This document shows, one piece after another, positions 1 through 11,626 of a stretch of DNA of 55,617 bases. A program made the translations under genes and the position numbers. The notes under the pieces are model-generated. The model was not told the origin of the DNA, did not search any database, and saw only the letters and a program-made list of their open reading frames with translations. The DNA is taken from positions 5,440 to 61,056 of the forward strand of contig JAQIFP010000065.1 of NCBI GenBank assembly GCA_030141585.1, written 5' to 3'. Position 1 is the first letter of the stretch; the number at the start of each line of letters is the position of its first letter. Origin of the DNA: Ophryocystis elektroscirrha. Its lineage: Eukaryota; Apicomplexa; Conoidasida; Neogregarinorida; Ophryocystidae.

Positions 1-192
1 ATATATCAGTATATATATACATTTATATATCAGTATATATATACATTTATATATCAGTATATATATACATTTATATATCAGTATATATATACATTTATAT
101 ATCAGTATATATATACATTTATATATCAGTATATATATACATTTATATATCAGTATATATATACATTTATATATCAGTATATATATACATGA
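1..192. repeat. 24-bp minisatellite, about 8 copies
   Basis: A 24-bp unit containing ATATATCAGTATATATATAC followed by ATTT repeats head to tail about eight times with almost no change; the CAG triplet recurs every 24 bases from position 7. It sits at the window edge, upstream of the first recognisable exon of the TRRAP-like gene, so it is either in an intron of that gene or in its 5' flank. Confidence 0.95.
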
Positions 193-604
193 ATATATAT
201 AAATATATAAGTTTATATATGCATTTAAACATGTCAATGTTTATATACATTTTTATTTATAAGTATATATTTAAAATTATATATGTAAGTATATATATGC
301 ATATATATTCATATATATAAGTTTATATATACATGTATATGTATAAATATATATATAGGTCTAGTATATACGTAAAATTTAATGATTTTTTAATATTATG
401 ATTATAATTATAATTTCAATAAATTAAAAAAAAAAAGATCGCTTATTTTGTATTTGAACTTTATGTATTTCAGTAAATTAAATGGTTGTAGTTAAAAAAC
501 GTTCATATTTAGAACGTTAAATATCAGTGTTATTGTTAGAAATGATTACTACCATAAAAATGTATAAAATATTTTGCTTTGATTCAAAATATAATCGTTT
601 TTAG
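193..604. other. AT-rich sequence before the first recognised exon
   Basis: Low-complexity AT-rich sequence with TA-rich runs and an A tract near 427. It ends in a pyrimidine-rich acceptor (TTTTTAG at about 598-604) in front of the first TRRAP-like exon. No convincing earlier exon was found between 420 and 540, although short open stretches exist. It is probably intron, with the gene start lying outside the window. Confidence 0.5.
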
Positions 605-2437
605 ACTACGAAGCTAATGTTTTATGTATTGAAACATGCTGTTATTACGCAATTAAAGCCGCTATGACATCGCTGAATGATTATTCAATCATATACCAAT
701 CATTTAAATCTATAATACAGTAAAAAAAAAAAAAAAAATAACTTTTATGATAGGTGTTTTTTACTGCATAATGAAGCTGTTGTACGGTATCAGTCGATAT
801 TAAAGTGTCTTCAATATATAACGATTATGGATTATCAAGTACCCTACTTCCAAATCCAATCTAAGCTTTATACATCGAACCGTCTCTGTTTAATAGCTAT
901 ACACATATTCAGCATAGTCATTGAGTTTCAAAATACTAGTCTTATTTTAAAGCATCTTGATGCTATGTTACAAACAATGGACCCAATATGGACAACGACC
1001 GATTTTGAAGTTATGTTTTATTCGTGCCGTTTCATCACTAAATTGCTATCCATTTTGCCTAGACCGAGCCGTTTAAATTTACAAGATATGGCGAGTATGG
1101 AAATAACATTAACCACCGAAGCTCCAGATATATTTTGGAATAGGTTTTCTCAGGTATAAATTTTACATAAAATTATATTAAATATATAAATATATTATAA
1201 ATATATTTATATATATATATATAATTTATATTATAATTATATTTATTTATATGTATAAATTATATTATTATTTATATTATTATATATTATTTAATATTGT
1301 TTATGTATTATTATATTAGGTAATATATGCAAGTATGGATTCTTGTCAAAGCAATATTACTAAATACATGGAAATTGATAAACAAACTACTCTTTTAAGT
1401 TTTCTATACCTTCCTGAACACGAATCTCTACAAGTAGATGAACCAAAAAAGAAGCATAGCCGTCATGAACTCAATACAATATTAGAGCACATTGATAAAT
1501 CACTTACTAATAAAAAAATAGATATTGCAAAAAAACCCGGAAATAATTGTTTACTGATAAATCCGTTCTTTGGTCATCAACTTATAACAACTATTTTAGC
1601 TGCATATCCGAACTCGAGATTGTGGGTATTGTGTTCATTTGGGCTACCAATTATTAAATGTATAATTCAGTTACTGCATAATCTTTCCACAAAACCTACA
1701 GAGTTCAAACCAGTAGAGGAAAATGTGAAAAATGAAGTATTTCCTCAATTCACATCATATGATGAAATGTATCATTTATTGACAGATTATATTCAACTTG
1801 CTGTTCTGTTATTTTTCCACAATAATAAAGAACAAACTCAAGAAAATATTAATTCTTTTGACGAAATGGTGTATAAACAATATAAAAATGATTATTTAAA
1901 CACCCGCTTACAAAAAAAATGTCAACAATTATTATTTAATATTTGGCTTAATGTTTTACCTCAAACAAAAAATGTTTATTTATATTACACATCTTTACAA
2001 CTATTAGGATGGTATGTGTTTGATATTAATTATGATCCTTTATTACAACTCGAAACATCTCCAATCACCGAAAAACTAACTTCAACCAAAAAAACTCAAA
2101 AAACCCTTGAATCTCGCTCCAAAGTATTTCAAAATCCTTATCTTTGGTCTGAATTTCTAGATTCCAATGATTGGCGTTTCATAAAAGAATTCAAGAAAAA
2201 CAAACAGTTTCCTGTTTACAAAAGCTACATGGATATATTGAAAACGCTGCATCAGTCATCACTTTTGATAAGTTCTTTAGAAATTTGCCACGTAGGTTTT
2301 CTAAGCATTTATTTTATTAACCATTAATAATAGTTGTTGTATATAGACTGATTGTGTTTTATGCAGTTAGTAAAAAATTATTAATTACATAAATTAAATA
2401 ATTATATTAATAATTCTATAATTTAAAAAAAGCTGTA

Positions 2438-2472
<35 letters not shown>

Positions 2473-5400
2473 GTTATCTTTAAAGATAGTTTACCGATTA
2501 TCATGAAAGTTTTAAGTTATATATATAAAAAATATTAATAAATTTCTATTGAAATACCATTAAATTGTTGTTGGATATTAACAAAAATTGCATATATTTT
2601 TATATGTCCAGATGCTTTATACGTGGGGCTTTTGTTTTTCGAATCACCCGTTAGCAGACATTCATATTTTTTATTTCGATTTTTTATTCAAGTTTCTTAA
2701 AGAAAACCACGTAGCAATCCCTGAAAACTTTTTATGCAAGTACGATAATGAGTCCAATATGTATAGTTTTGATAAAAATTGGTTTCTTTCGAATGAACGC
2801 TTAACGATTTCCATACCAAACAGTAAAGACACAATAGGTATATGGGTTACCGAAAAAGATCGATTAATTGGAGCTATAGTTCCTCAAACAAATAATAGCA
2901 TAGTTATAAACCTATTACCGTGTATTATTTTGGGAGGTCTTTCATCGCATTATTTAGTACGCAATTTATTCATAGGTTTCCTAGACAGTATAATACCAAA
3001 ATGCTGCATATTGCGATTACGTTTTCTAATGGATTTTATAGCGGAACCATTATTTTGTGAATTGCCTTTATTACAGTTATTCGCATCCCTATTATTATTA
3101 TGCTATGATTTGGACTATGAAGCATATATAGATGAGCTTTTTCCTAAGCTAAAATACCTTAATGAAATACAGGAAGCATCCACAAATACAGATAACAATA
3201 TCCAATATTTACTTGAGTACCTAAAAACCGGGAAATCATGTGAAAACCGTATACATGACAATATATACACAAATATAGTCCAAAAAAGACTCAATATTAC
3301 CGAAAAAACTGGAGTAAAAACGAAGAAACACTGTGAATCAAGTCCTCAGTATATAACGTGGAAAAAAAGAATATGTTCCATCCAAAATAATGAATTATTA
3401 TTTAACGAAGAAAGATTGAATATACAGCATTGGGTATCACCATTATTGAACATTTTTTGGTTTAGTAATACCGTAACAAAGCATATATTTGAAACTTTAA
3501 TTGAAACCATTATTTGTAATCAAACAGAGGAAGAAACAGCGTATATTTATGACAAATTAAACCATATAGGGCATTGGTGTACTGACAAAAATTACAATTT
3601 CTTATGTAACCCAGAACATCAGTTAAATATTAATAAACAGTACTTTTTTAACACTCCAGATGAATTATATGACAATACCCCTTTATTTGATCAAGACTAT
3701 AACTTTATAGCATCCAAAGAAAAAAAAGAGAAGCCATCATATTTAAATAATCAAGATGTATTCGAGTCAGAATCAAATATTATTCAATTAAAGAATCTAC
3801 ATCAATTATATGACTTGTTATTGAACGATCCTAATATGAAGTTCTATAGTTATTTACTAAACAACAGTTTAATTAATTTGTATAGATATAATAACAAAGA
3901 TAATAATTACATGAATATGCTTCAAGAGTCTCTGAATCAACCTTTAAATGTAACCTCGACAACAGATTCGAATGATACCGACTATAAGAAGTTAAATTTA
4001 GAACAATTAAAAGAATGGAGTATTTCTTTATGTAAAAGAGCAGAAAAATCATTTAAAACATCAGAAATATCTAATAAAGTTACATATAATTTATTAGTAG
4101 CTTTTATGAAAGTAAAAAACACACCAAAAATACCTGAAAATATTTTATATATATTGGCAGTCAAATATAGAGGGTGGTACGAGGCATTATATAAACTAAC
4201 AGATCAAATGGAAAATAACATAGATTTCAATAAAATTGTTAATTATTTAACAAAAATACGGTTACTTGTAGACGAATTAGAGTTCGAATATGACTGGTAT
4301 ACTGGTGTAGCAATATATTTTACAAATAACTGTAAAACCAAGGCAGAATTGGAGGCAATGAATGCTGGAAGATATTCCGCAGCACAAATGATATGTCAAA
4401 GTTTAATCAAACAAACAACAAAACAGTTAGAAAAAGAGACTTCCTATACAATAAATTCAGATATAGCAAAAGAATTATCAAATTTATTATTCCTGGATAA
4501 ATTAACAGTGTTTGATTTACTGTCTAATATAAATTATATTGATAAGTGTACATCAAATGACAGTGTCTATGAATTAGATGAGGACATTCGTACCAGTATG
4601 AAGAATATTAATAAATATATAGACATAGATAAAATCTATAAAAATATTGAAGAAAATATTGAAGAATCTAATTGCTTACTAAATAATCCCAAAATAATGA
4701 ACTTTAAACCAGTAAATAAGTTTTTATTATCCGATTATTCTCTATGGATAACAGATTGGATCAGATCTTCCACACAGCTCAATCAGTGGAATTCTATATC
4801 TGAAGTATCCGATACATCCAATATTAATTTATCTTTGGATTCAAAGTCTAAACTGCAAGACTGGCTTAATGTAGCTAAATTAATTGATAAACACAAGTTT
4901 ACGACCCCTTCAGCCTCCATTGGATTATGTTACGCTTTATTACAGAAAGTTTACAGTTCCAATTGCTCCTCATCAAATACTTCCTCAGATGCCATTACTT
5001 CTCCATTAACAATAACCTCCCTTCAAGGGAAAGATAATATAACCGAAAATAATAACGCGAAATTAATATCTCCTAATGCATCATATAATAACTTTATGAA
5101 ACCAGTAACACAACCTCGCTATTTATATGATAATAATAATAATAATACTAATAATAATACTAGTAATAATACGAATATTCCCACGCAAAGTACATCTAAC
5201 ACAAATAATGTATTACCAGGTAGTGGGGCGCAACCTTTACTACCACCTGCTTCTTCGCAGCAACAGCAACAAAACTTATTGATAAATAACTCATCTGTGT
5301 ACAAAGAAAAATTGGACGTATATGACATAATAGAAGAATTATTATTAGCATGTCAACAATTGGTAATATGTACATCACGTAAACTGCCTATGTATAATAA

Positions 5401-8278
5401 TATACAACTAAAATCACAATTATTGTGCCAATTACAAACAGAGGCAAGCGAAGGATTTTTATGGATACAGCGTTACTGCATAGATAATAACAATAATAAT
5501 AAATTTATAGACAATATTCCTTTAATGGTTACCTGGAGGGAGAGATTGTTGAATAACTGTGATGATATGAAGAGCTGGAGTGATTTATTAATTTGGAGAA
5601 GTTGCTTTTTTACATTAGTACAAAATATACTTAAACAACCTTGGGGAGATGTTGCTTGGACTATATTACAGTTTGCTAAAATAGCCCATTCCTCTCATTC
5701 ATTATTTGATGTTGCTTTTGCTCTGATATCTAAGCTTCATACACTAAATTCTTTCTTTACGTGTCCAGCATATTATTGCGATTACTTAAGAACTGTTCTT
5801 CGGTGTCAAAAACTATGTCGAACTCCATCCCAATTATTAGCAGCATACAACCTATTACAGAGTATAGACTATAATGAGTTTAAAAATATCATATATGACA
5901 ATAAAGAGGATATACTGTATACATCATTAAATCAATTAAAAGCTAAATTATTTATAGCTAAAGCTAAAACATTACTTCAATCACCCAACTTATACCCAGA
6001 TACAGATTTACATATCTTTGATAATTCCTCCAGTTTTAACGTCGAAAATGAACCAAAAAATACCGAAAATGAGTCAATAAATAAAAATGAAAAATATCAT
6101 TGGCTAAAGCAATATACAGAAACATATAAAGATGTTATATTTAATATAACAAATATACCTTTAGTAAAACACGAATATAATCATTATACAACCAAATGTG
6201 AACCTTTCGATTATACAGTAGTTTATTCATTACATAAAAAACCTTTCCAAATGCCATCAATATATCAATCCAATAAAAAAAAATCCAATCATACAGAGAA
6301 TAAAGTTGTATCTTCGTCTTCATTCTCAGCTTCCTCTTCTTCAATAATATCCAATGGAACAGATAAATCCCCTAATAAAAACAAAGTCAAACCGCAAACA
6401 AAAAATCCTATAGTCAAAATAAGTCCTACAATTACACCTCATCAAGAAGCACCATTATTTGTTGCAGATAATGCAAAGTCACCTACAAACAATGAAGAAG
6501 TCAAACATATACCTCTATATTTACCTAATAATGTACAACAAGTGGTTGATCAATTATATTCAGCCTTTAATATATGTCCACTATTACATAAAACGTACGA
6601 AATTATGGCCAGATTATTAGAGCATTTATTTATGCTGTATAGGTTGTCCAAAGATACCACGGTGTACGTAAAATATGGTTATAATAGTATCCTTAATTAT
6701 TTAATGGGTGCTACATTGAATCCATATAAATCTACATTTTATATAAGTCGAGTATTTTGGCTTCTAAATTACGATACAGATAAATTATTATTGTCCCAAT
6801 GTTTGCTAGATCATTCAACATGGCTATTGACTTCCGATATGTGGTTAGAATGGATACCAGAAATAATAAATGGATTATCTAAACCAAATTGGATGCATTT
6901 TAAAGTCCTCTTGGATTTATTAATGAACCAATATCCCCAATTAGTAATATATCAACTAATAACATTAACAAATAATAATAACCAACATATATTCAAAAAT
7001 AATTCTTACTCCGTACCCATTAAATTATATGTTAATCAAACTATCAATACAGCTAATCAAATATTAAATAATTGGTTAACTGTCCAGAATATACACCTAT
7101 ATAATACAATCAATCAATTTTGTCAATTTATTTCACAAAAAATACAAAATAACTTCAGCATTATTGAGGTTGTGTATTCAAATATAGTTTTATTGATTAA
7201 TTGGATCGTTAATCACTCCAACCAATTATCTATTAATAAAATTAAAATATTTACAGAGTTCTTGCAAGTATATATACTCAACAAATTATATGGAGCATTT
7301 TCTCTACATAAAAAAACAGAAAATTTATCAGAAATCGACTCTATATATGTAAATATACTTATACAATATAAATCACAAATTGCTAACCAATTTTCCTGCG
7401 ATATAAGTACCTTTAAAATCAATAAAATTATTACAGATATTGATAATTTGCTCTTTAATTTAATTGTATGGAAAAAAAGATTATTTGCAATATTTCAATC
7501 TACCGCCCTGCAAAGAAAAATTATATTAAAATCTATTTTATTTGATTTTTTGCAAAATCTTAAGTTTTATTCAAATAATTCTTTATTCTCCAATTCATTC
7601 AAATTACCAGGGTACAATTTCTTAACAAATACAAACATTTTGAAGCTTCATAAAAATATTCAGTGTTATTCTTTAATAGACCATTTTGGCTTTGAAGTAG
7701 TTGCCATAGACTTGGAACAAAAAATCGAAAACCATGCTTATTATCACCCGTATACCAACTATTTAAATATTACAGTTTCCAATGGAGTAAAGCACACGTA
7801 TATAATCCAGTCGTGTACATATAATACTTACAAGTCCCATGAACGTCTTTATTATTTGTACAATCGCCTAAACAGTATTTTATATATGGGGAAGAAATCT
7901 CGAACTCGTACTCTTAGGTTTGCTACTCAACTATCGATTCCTATCTCGTATACTTCTAGACTCCTTTATGTACCATTTATCAACGCTGTTTCCTTAAGTG
8001 AAATTGCAGATAAACAGCAGATGTCTGTACTTCATTACTACGCTCATCACACAGATAACCTCTTGAGAGATGAAGATTTAGAACCCGGAACATCTTCCCC
8101 AACAAAAAAACGTAAGTTTTATACAAAAAAAAAAAAAAAAAAAAAAATAAACTTTTAAAAAAAATTAATAATCAACAATTATTATAAATTATTGTTATAA
8201 AAAAAAAAAACCTATATAAAGTATATATATATGTATAGTGTATATAATATATATATGTATATATCTATAAAGTTTATA

Positions 8279-8320
<42 letters not shown>

Positions 8321-9471
8321 TATAATGTTGAATAATTTTGTATATTTCATAATAGGATTTAATTACTATAAATTATTATTGTTATAAATTATTGTAGGTA
8401 TAGATAAAATTACAACACAGTCAAAGAAAGTTTTAACTTCAATTTCTAAAAAAATACTTCCTCAAGAACAGCAAGAAGTGGAATGTCTAAATGATACTCC
8501 AAAATCTAACAGAAAAAATACTAAAAGTTCTACTACAGATTCAGAATGTCATTTAAAACACCAAAAATTCATATATGACTTCAATAAAGCTTTCACTTGT
8601 ATATTCGAGTTTAACAAAGAGAAGGTTTCCCAATCAAACACAAGCATTCTCAAATTTCTTTATAAAATGTTTGATCAAAACGCCTTAATAAATTATTTAA
8701 AAAATAGTTTTGATTCCATCGAAATTTACCACACTTACTATAAAAAAGCAACACGCCATTACGCAATAAATTCTCTTCTCTCATCTTATGTGCTTTGCTC
8801 TATAAATAGTTTCGAGCCATCCTCAATTTACTTCAAAACATCTACTAACGGGAATTGCTATCTTTTAAATCATCATACACAATTATCTAATTTGAGGCTT
8901 ACTCGAATTCCCGAAAACAACTGTGTCCCATTCAGACTAACTCGAAACATAAATAAATGGATAGGAGTCCACGGAAAACTTGGAATGTTCCCAGCAGCGA
9001 TATTTTCATTTTTATCAGCAATGATAAAATATGAACATTATATGCAAACCTTCTTTTACCTTTATTTCAACTCTGAGTGCTGGGATGATTTCTTTGCTCC
9101 AAATATTTTTTACACTAACGATGGATCTTCCAAAATATACCAAAACTTTATTTTTAACTGTTATTCAATCAATCAATTGTGCTATCTTGACCTCACAACA
9201 ATCAACGAACTTCTTACCTACGTAAGTTATCAATCTAAAAAAAAAAAAAAAAAAAAATATAATTAACATAATAAATTTATATATATTATCATATTCAAAT
9301 ATAATTATATTATAATATATAACAATATTATTATAATGTATGATAATATTATATTGTATATATTAATATAATTGTATTACATAGTTATATTATATAAAAA
9401 TATACTTACAATAAAGTGTAATATAATATTTTAATGTAATTAAAGTATATTTAAATATAATTATCATATAT

Positions 9472-9506
<35 letters not shown>

Positions 9507-10232
9507 TTTATATAAAAATATGATATCATTTATAATATTCAAGTTATATTATATAAAAATATAATTATATTATATAATAATATAATATAAAATAATGATT
9601 GTAACTTTAATAATAAAATTAAAATTTAAAGTTGCAAACAAAAACAATACTAGTCAAAAAAAAAAAAAAAAAAACCTGTAAAAATACTTAAGAATTTATA
9701 AAGATAACTTTAGATATAAATTTTATTATTATTTAATCAGGAATCCACTGATAAAATATCAACAAGAAGAACAGACAGAAGAAGATTATTTGAAAAAATA
9801 GTGAATCCAGAGTCAAAGTATTTTCCAGAACCTTCATTTACACTTAAAAATTTATTTACCGAAGAAAATGGCGACATAAATGAAAAAATTAAACAAAAAG
9901 CGCTTACGCATTTAACAGAACAGTTTAATATATTGCAGCCATATATTGAGCAATGCCGAATAGCTTCGTTACAAAATACTATCAACATAATGGATGCTTT
10001 TTATAAATTATATATACCAGAATCTAAAGTAATAAAAATAACTGTGATAACTTTTTTTTTTTTTTAGGTTATAATTTCCGAAAAAGAAAAAAAAAGTAAA
10101 ACGGATAATAAGGACAATGATTCTGAGATATCCCACCAAAGGTGCTACTCTAAAATAAGTTATTTGGTGGATGCATCATGTGAAGTGGAGAGACTATCTC
10201 TTCTTAAACCTTCATGGAAACCTTGGTTATAA
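605..10232 (+). CDS. TRRAP/TRA1-like: TRRAP/Tra1-family PIKK pseudokinase, 5' end missing
   Basis: This is the large scaffold of SAGA/NuA4-type histone acetyltransferase complexes that contacts transcription activators. Seven exons join in frame: 605-719, 754-1153, 1320-2291, 2612-8111, 8398-9221, 9741-10028 and 10068-10232, giving about 2,750 residues; the family is near 3,800, so the N-terminus is probably off the left edge. Helical repeat and FAT-like sequence fills the long fourth exon. The kinase-like part is spread over exons 4 and 5. A region reading LRFATQLSIPISYTSRLLYV matches the TRRAP 'VVPLSPQMRLVEDD' block, and PFRLTRNINKWIGVHGKLGM matches 'VPFRLTPNISEFLTTIGVSG'. The last exon ends in a FATC-like SLLKPSWKPWL just before the stop. 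The canonical HRD and DFG kinase motifs are not visible, as expected for this pseudokinase. An Asn/Gln-rich insert lies at 5128-5275. Confidence 0.9.
720..753 (+). other. 34-nt intron in the TRRAP-like gene
   Basis: GTAAAA begins a long A tract and the intron ends TTATGATAG. Splicing joins CA to G to restore a Gln codon and keeps the frame open on both sides (...FKSIIQ then CFLLHNEAV...). It is one of several introns of 31-39 nt in the window. Confidence 0.75.
10029..10067 (+). other. 39-nt intron before the FATC exon
   Basis: The donor GTAATA and the acceptor after a T tract (TTTTTAG) flank a phase-0 intron. Removing it is required to reach the conserved FATC end ending in KPWL. Without splicing the frame stops inside the intron. 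Confidence 0.85.
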
Positions 10233-10242
10233 ACTTAAATTA

Positions 10243-10758
10243 TTAAGTAAATAATTCGAATACGACAAAAATAATTGTTAGGAAAAATATAATTATAGTT
10301 GTATATATCCAATCTGCTATATTACATACGCCAATAGGAAATTTTATGTTTTTGTTTTCATATTCTACGTCCATATCAATAAGATTACAGTCGTATATTT
10401 TGGTATTCAATATTGTGGGGCAAGAACAATGTTCTTCAAATATCCAATTGCATGTTTTTGTATATTTTTCATCACAACGATAGGGCCCAAAATAACAACC
10501 CTAAAAAAAAAAAAAAAAATAAACTAAAAGTCGTACAGCATAAACAGTAGAGTTGTCGGTTTTTCTGCCTAGCTTGCACGAATTTATTGTACTCAAGCTA
10601 TCACGAAATGGTATATTCAAAAGCTTTGCAATTTTTGGTAAAACCGCTTCACTTATTTTCTCTAATTTTAAATCTTCCTGTGTAATACTTAGCGAATCCG
10701 AAATTGATTTATTTATATTAAACATTAATGCAAAACATATTAATAATAATTTTTTCAT
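10243..10758 (-). CDS. Small secreted/membrane-anchored cysteine-rich protein
   Basis: Two exons, 10758-10537 and 10500-10243, are separated by a 36-nt intron with a T tract and encode 159 residues. The chosen start, MKKLLLICFALMFNINKSIS, is a good signal peptide; an upstream in-frame Met would bury it behind a lysine run. The predicted mature part holds eight cysteines (one in exon 1, seven in exon 2, including CNW and HCSC), suggesting disulfides. The last 25 or so residues form one hydrophobic segment rich in Ile and Phe, ending in VVFELFT, which suggests a C-terminal membrane anchor. Family not recognised. Its stop lies 10 bp from the TRRAP-like stop on the other strand. It is divergent from another small secreted protein at 11089. 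Function unknown; a surface or effector role is only inference. Confidence 0.7.
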
Positions 10759-11088
10759 TTTTTTTTTTTTATCAACAGCAAAGTGCTTTTTTATCAAATA
10801 ATAGGTTTTATTTGTTTCTAAGTAAAATTTGTGTTTTCATTACTTGTTTATAATGAAAAAAATAAAAAAGAATTTCATGTAATTCGTACATGTAGACTTT
10901 TTTTTTTAAGTCATGAACATCATCTTAATAAACACTAAAAAAGTTAATATTTTTTTCAAGTAGGAAATAAAAAATTAAAACATGTTAAATATATCTAACA
11001 TTTAAAAAACTATCATTTAGTGTAAAAACAAGTCTAAAAATTAATACAAAATACAACTTTTTATTTTTTTTGAAGAAAAAAAAAAAAA
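10759..11088. promoter_or_regulatory. Bidirectional spacer between two divergent secreted-protein genes
   Basis: A 330-bp AT-rich spacer with several A and T tracts lies between the two divergent starts and must hold the 5' regions of both. No specific factor site or TATA element can be picked out in this base composition. The assignment as a shared promoter rests on gene orientation only. Confidence 0.4.
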
Positions 11089-11415
11089 ATGTTAATTCTA
11101 TATATATTCATAATAGGTTATATTTCAGCTAATACAGTAATACCTTCAGTGGGCTCAAGTCTTAGCTTATACACAATAACAGTCGAAGATTATCCATGGG
11201 TCTGTAACTGTGACCGAATTTCTCGAGAAGCAGTAATAAACGCTGCAGGCTCAAATTATACCTTTGATTTTACTACAGCTAGTCAAGTTCCTTGTTCTAT
11301 AAGCTCTGGTTCAAGTTCAGATTTATGTGATGTATCTAACTTTGCTTTACCATTTATAAATATAAATTATTTAATATTCCTAACTTTAATTATTTTTTTT
11401 TTTGTGTTTTCATAA
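11089..11415 (+). CDS. Small secreted protein with C-terminal hydrophobic tail
   Basis: One exon of 108 codons. Residues 1-15 (MLILYIFIIGYISAN) form a signal peptide. The middle is Ser/Thr-rich with four cysteines: two in WVCNCD, one in VPCS and one in DLCD. There is an N-glycosylation-type NYT. The last 20 residues are strongly hydrophobic (ending LTLIIFFFVFS), which fits either a GPI-attachment signal or a C-terminal transmembrane anchor. An A tract just before ATG resembles a strong leader for this AT-rich genome. No family recognised. The design (signal peptide, few cysteines, hydrophobic tail) parallels the divergent neighbour at 10243-10758, but I see no clear sequence similarity between them. 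Confidence 0.6.
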   Translation: MLILYIFIIGYISANTVIPSVGSSLSLYTITVEDYPWVCNCDRISREAVINAAGSNYTFDFTTASQVPCSISSGSSSDLCDVSNFALPFININYLIFLTLIIFFFVFS

Positions 11416-11626
11416 AAAAAAAAAAGTTGTTATTACTTTACAATAATACAAAAAAAAACCCCCCTAAACATGCATTTCATAACTCATTATTATATCAATT
11501 ATTATATATTAAATGTAAAAAAAAAGAAAAAGTATTGAGTAATATTATTACCATATAATTATAATACATCTTTATTTTTAATATAAAACTCTTTAATTTA
11601 ATAGTGCATAAAATATTTTGTGGTTT

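Noticed and set aside
9031..9225. An alternative-frame ORF within the TRRAP-like exon
   Set aside because: It lies in a different frame of the conserved pseudokinase exon (VPFRLTRNI region).
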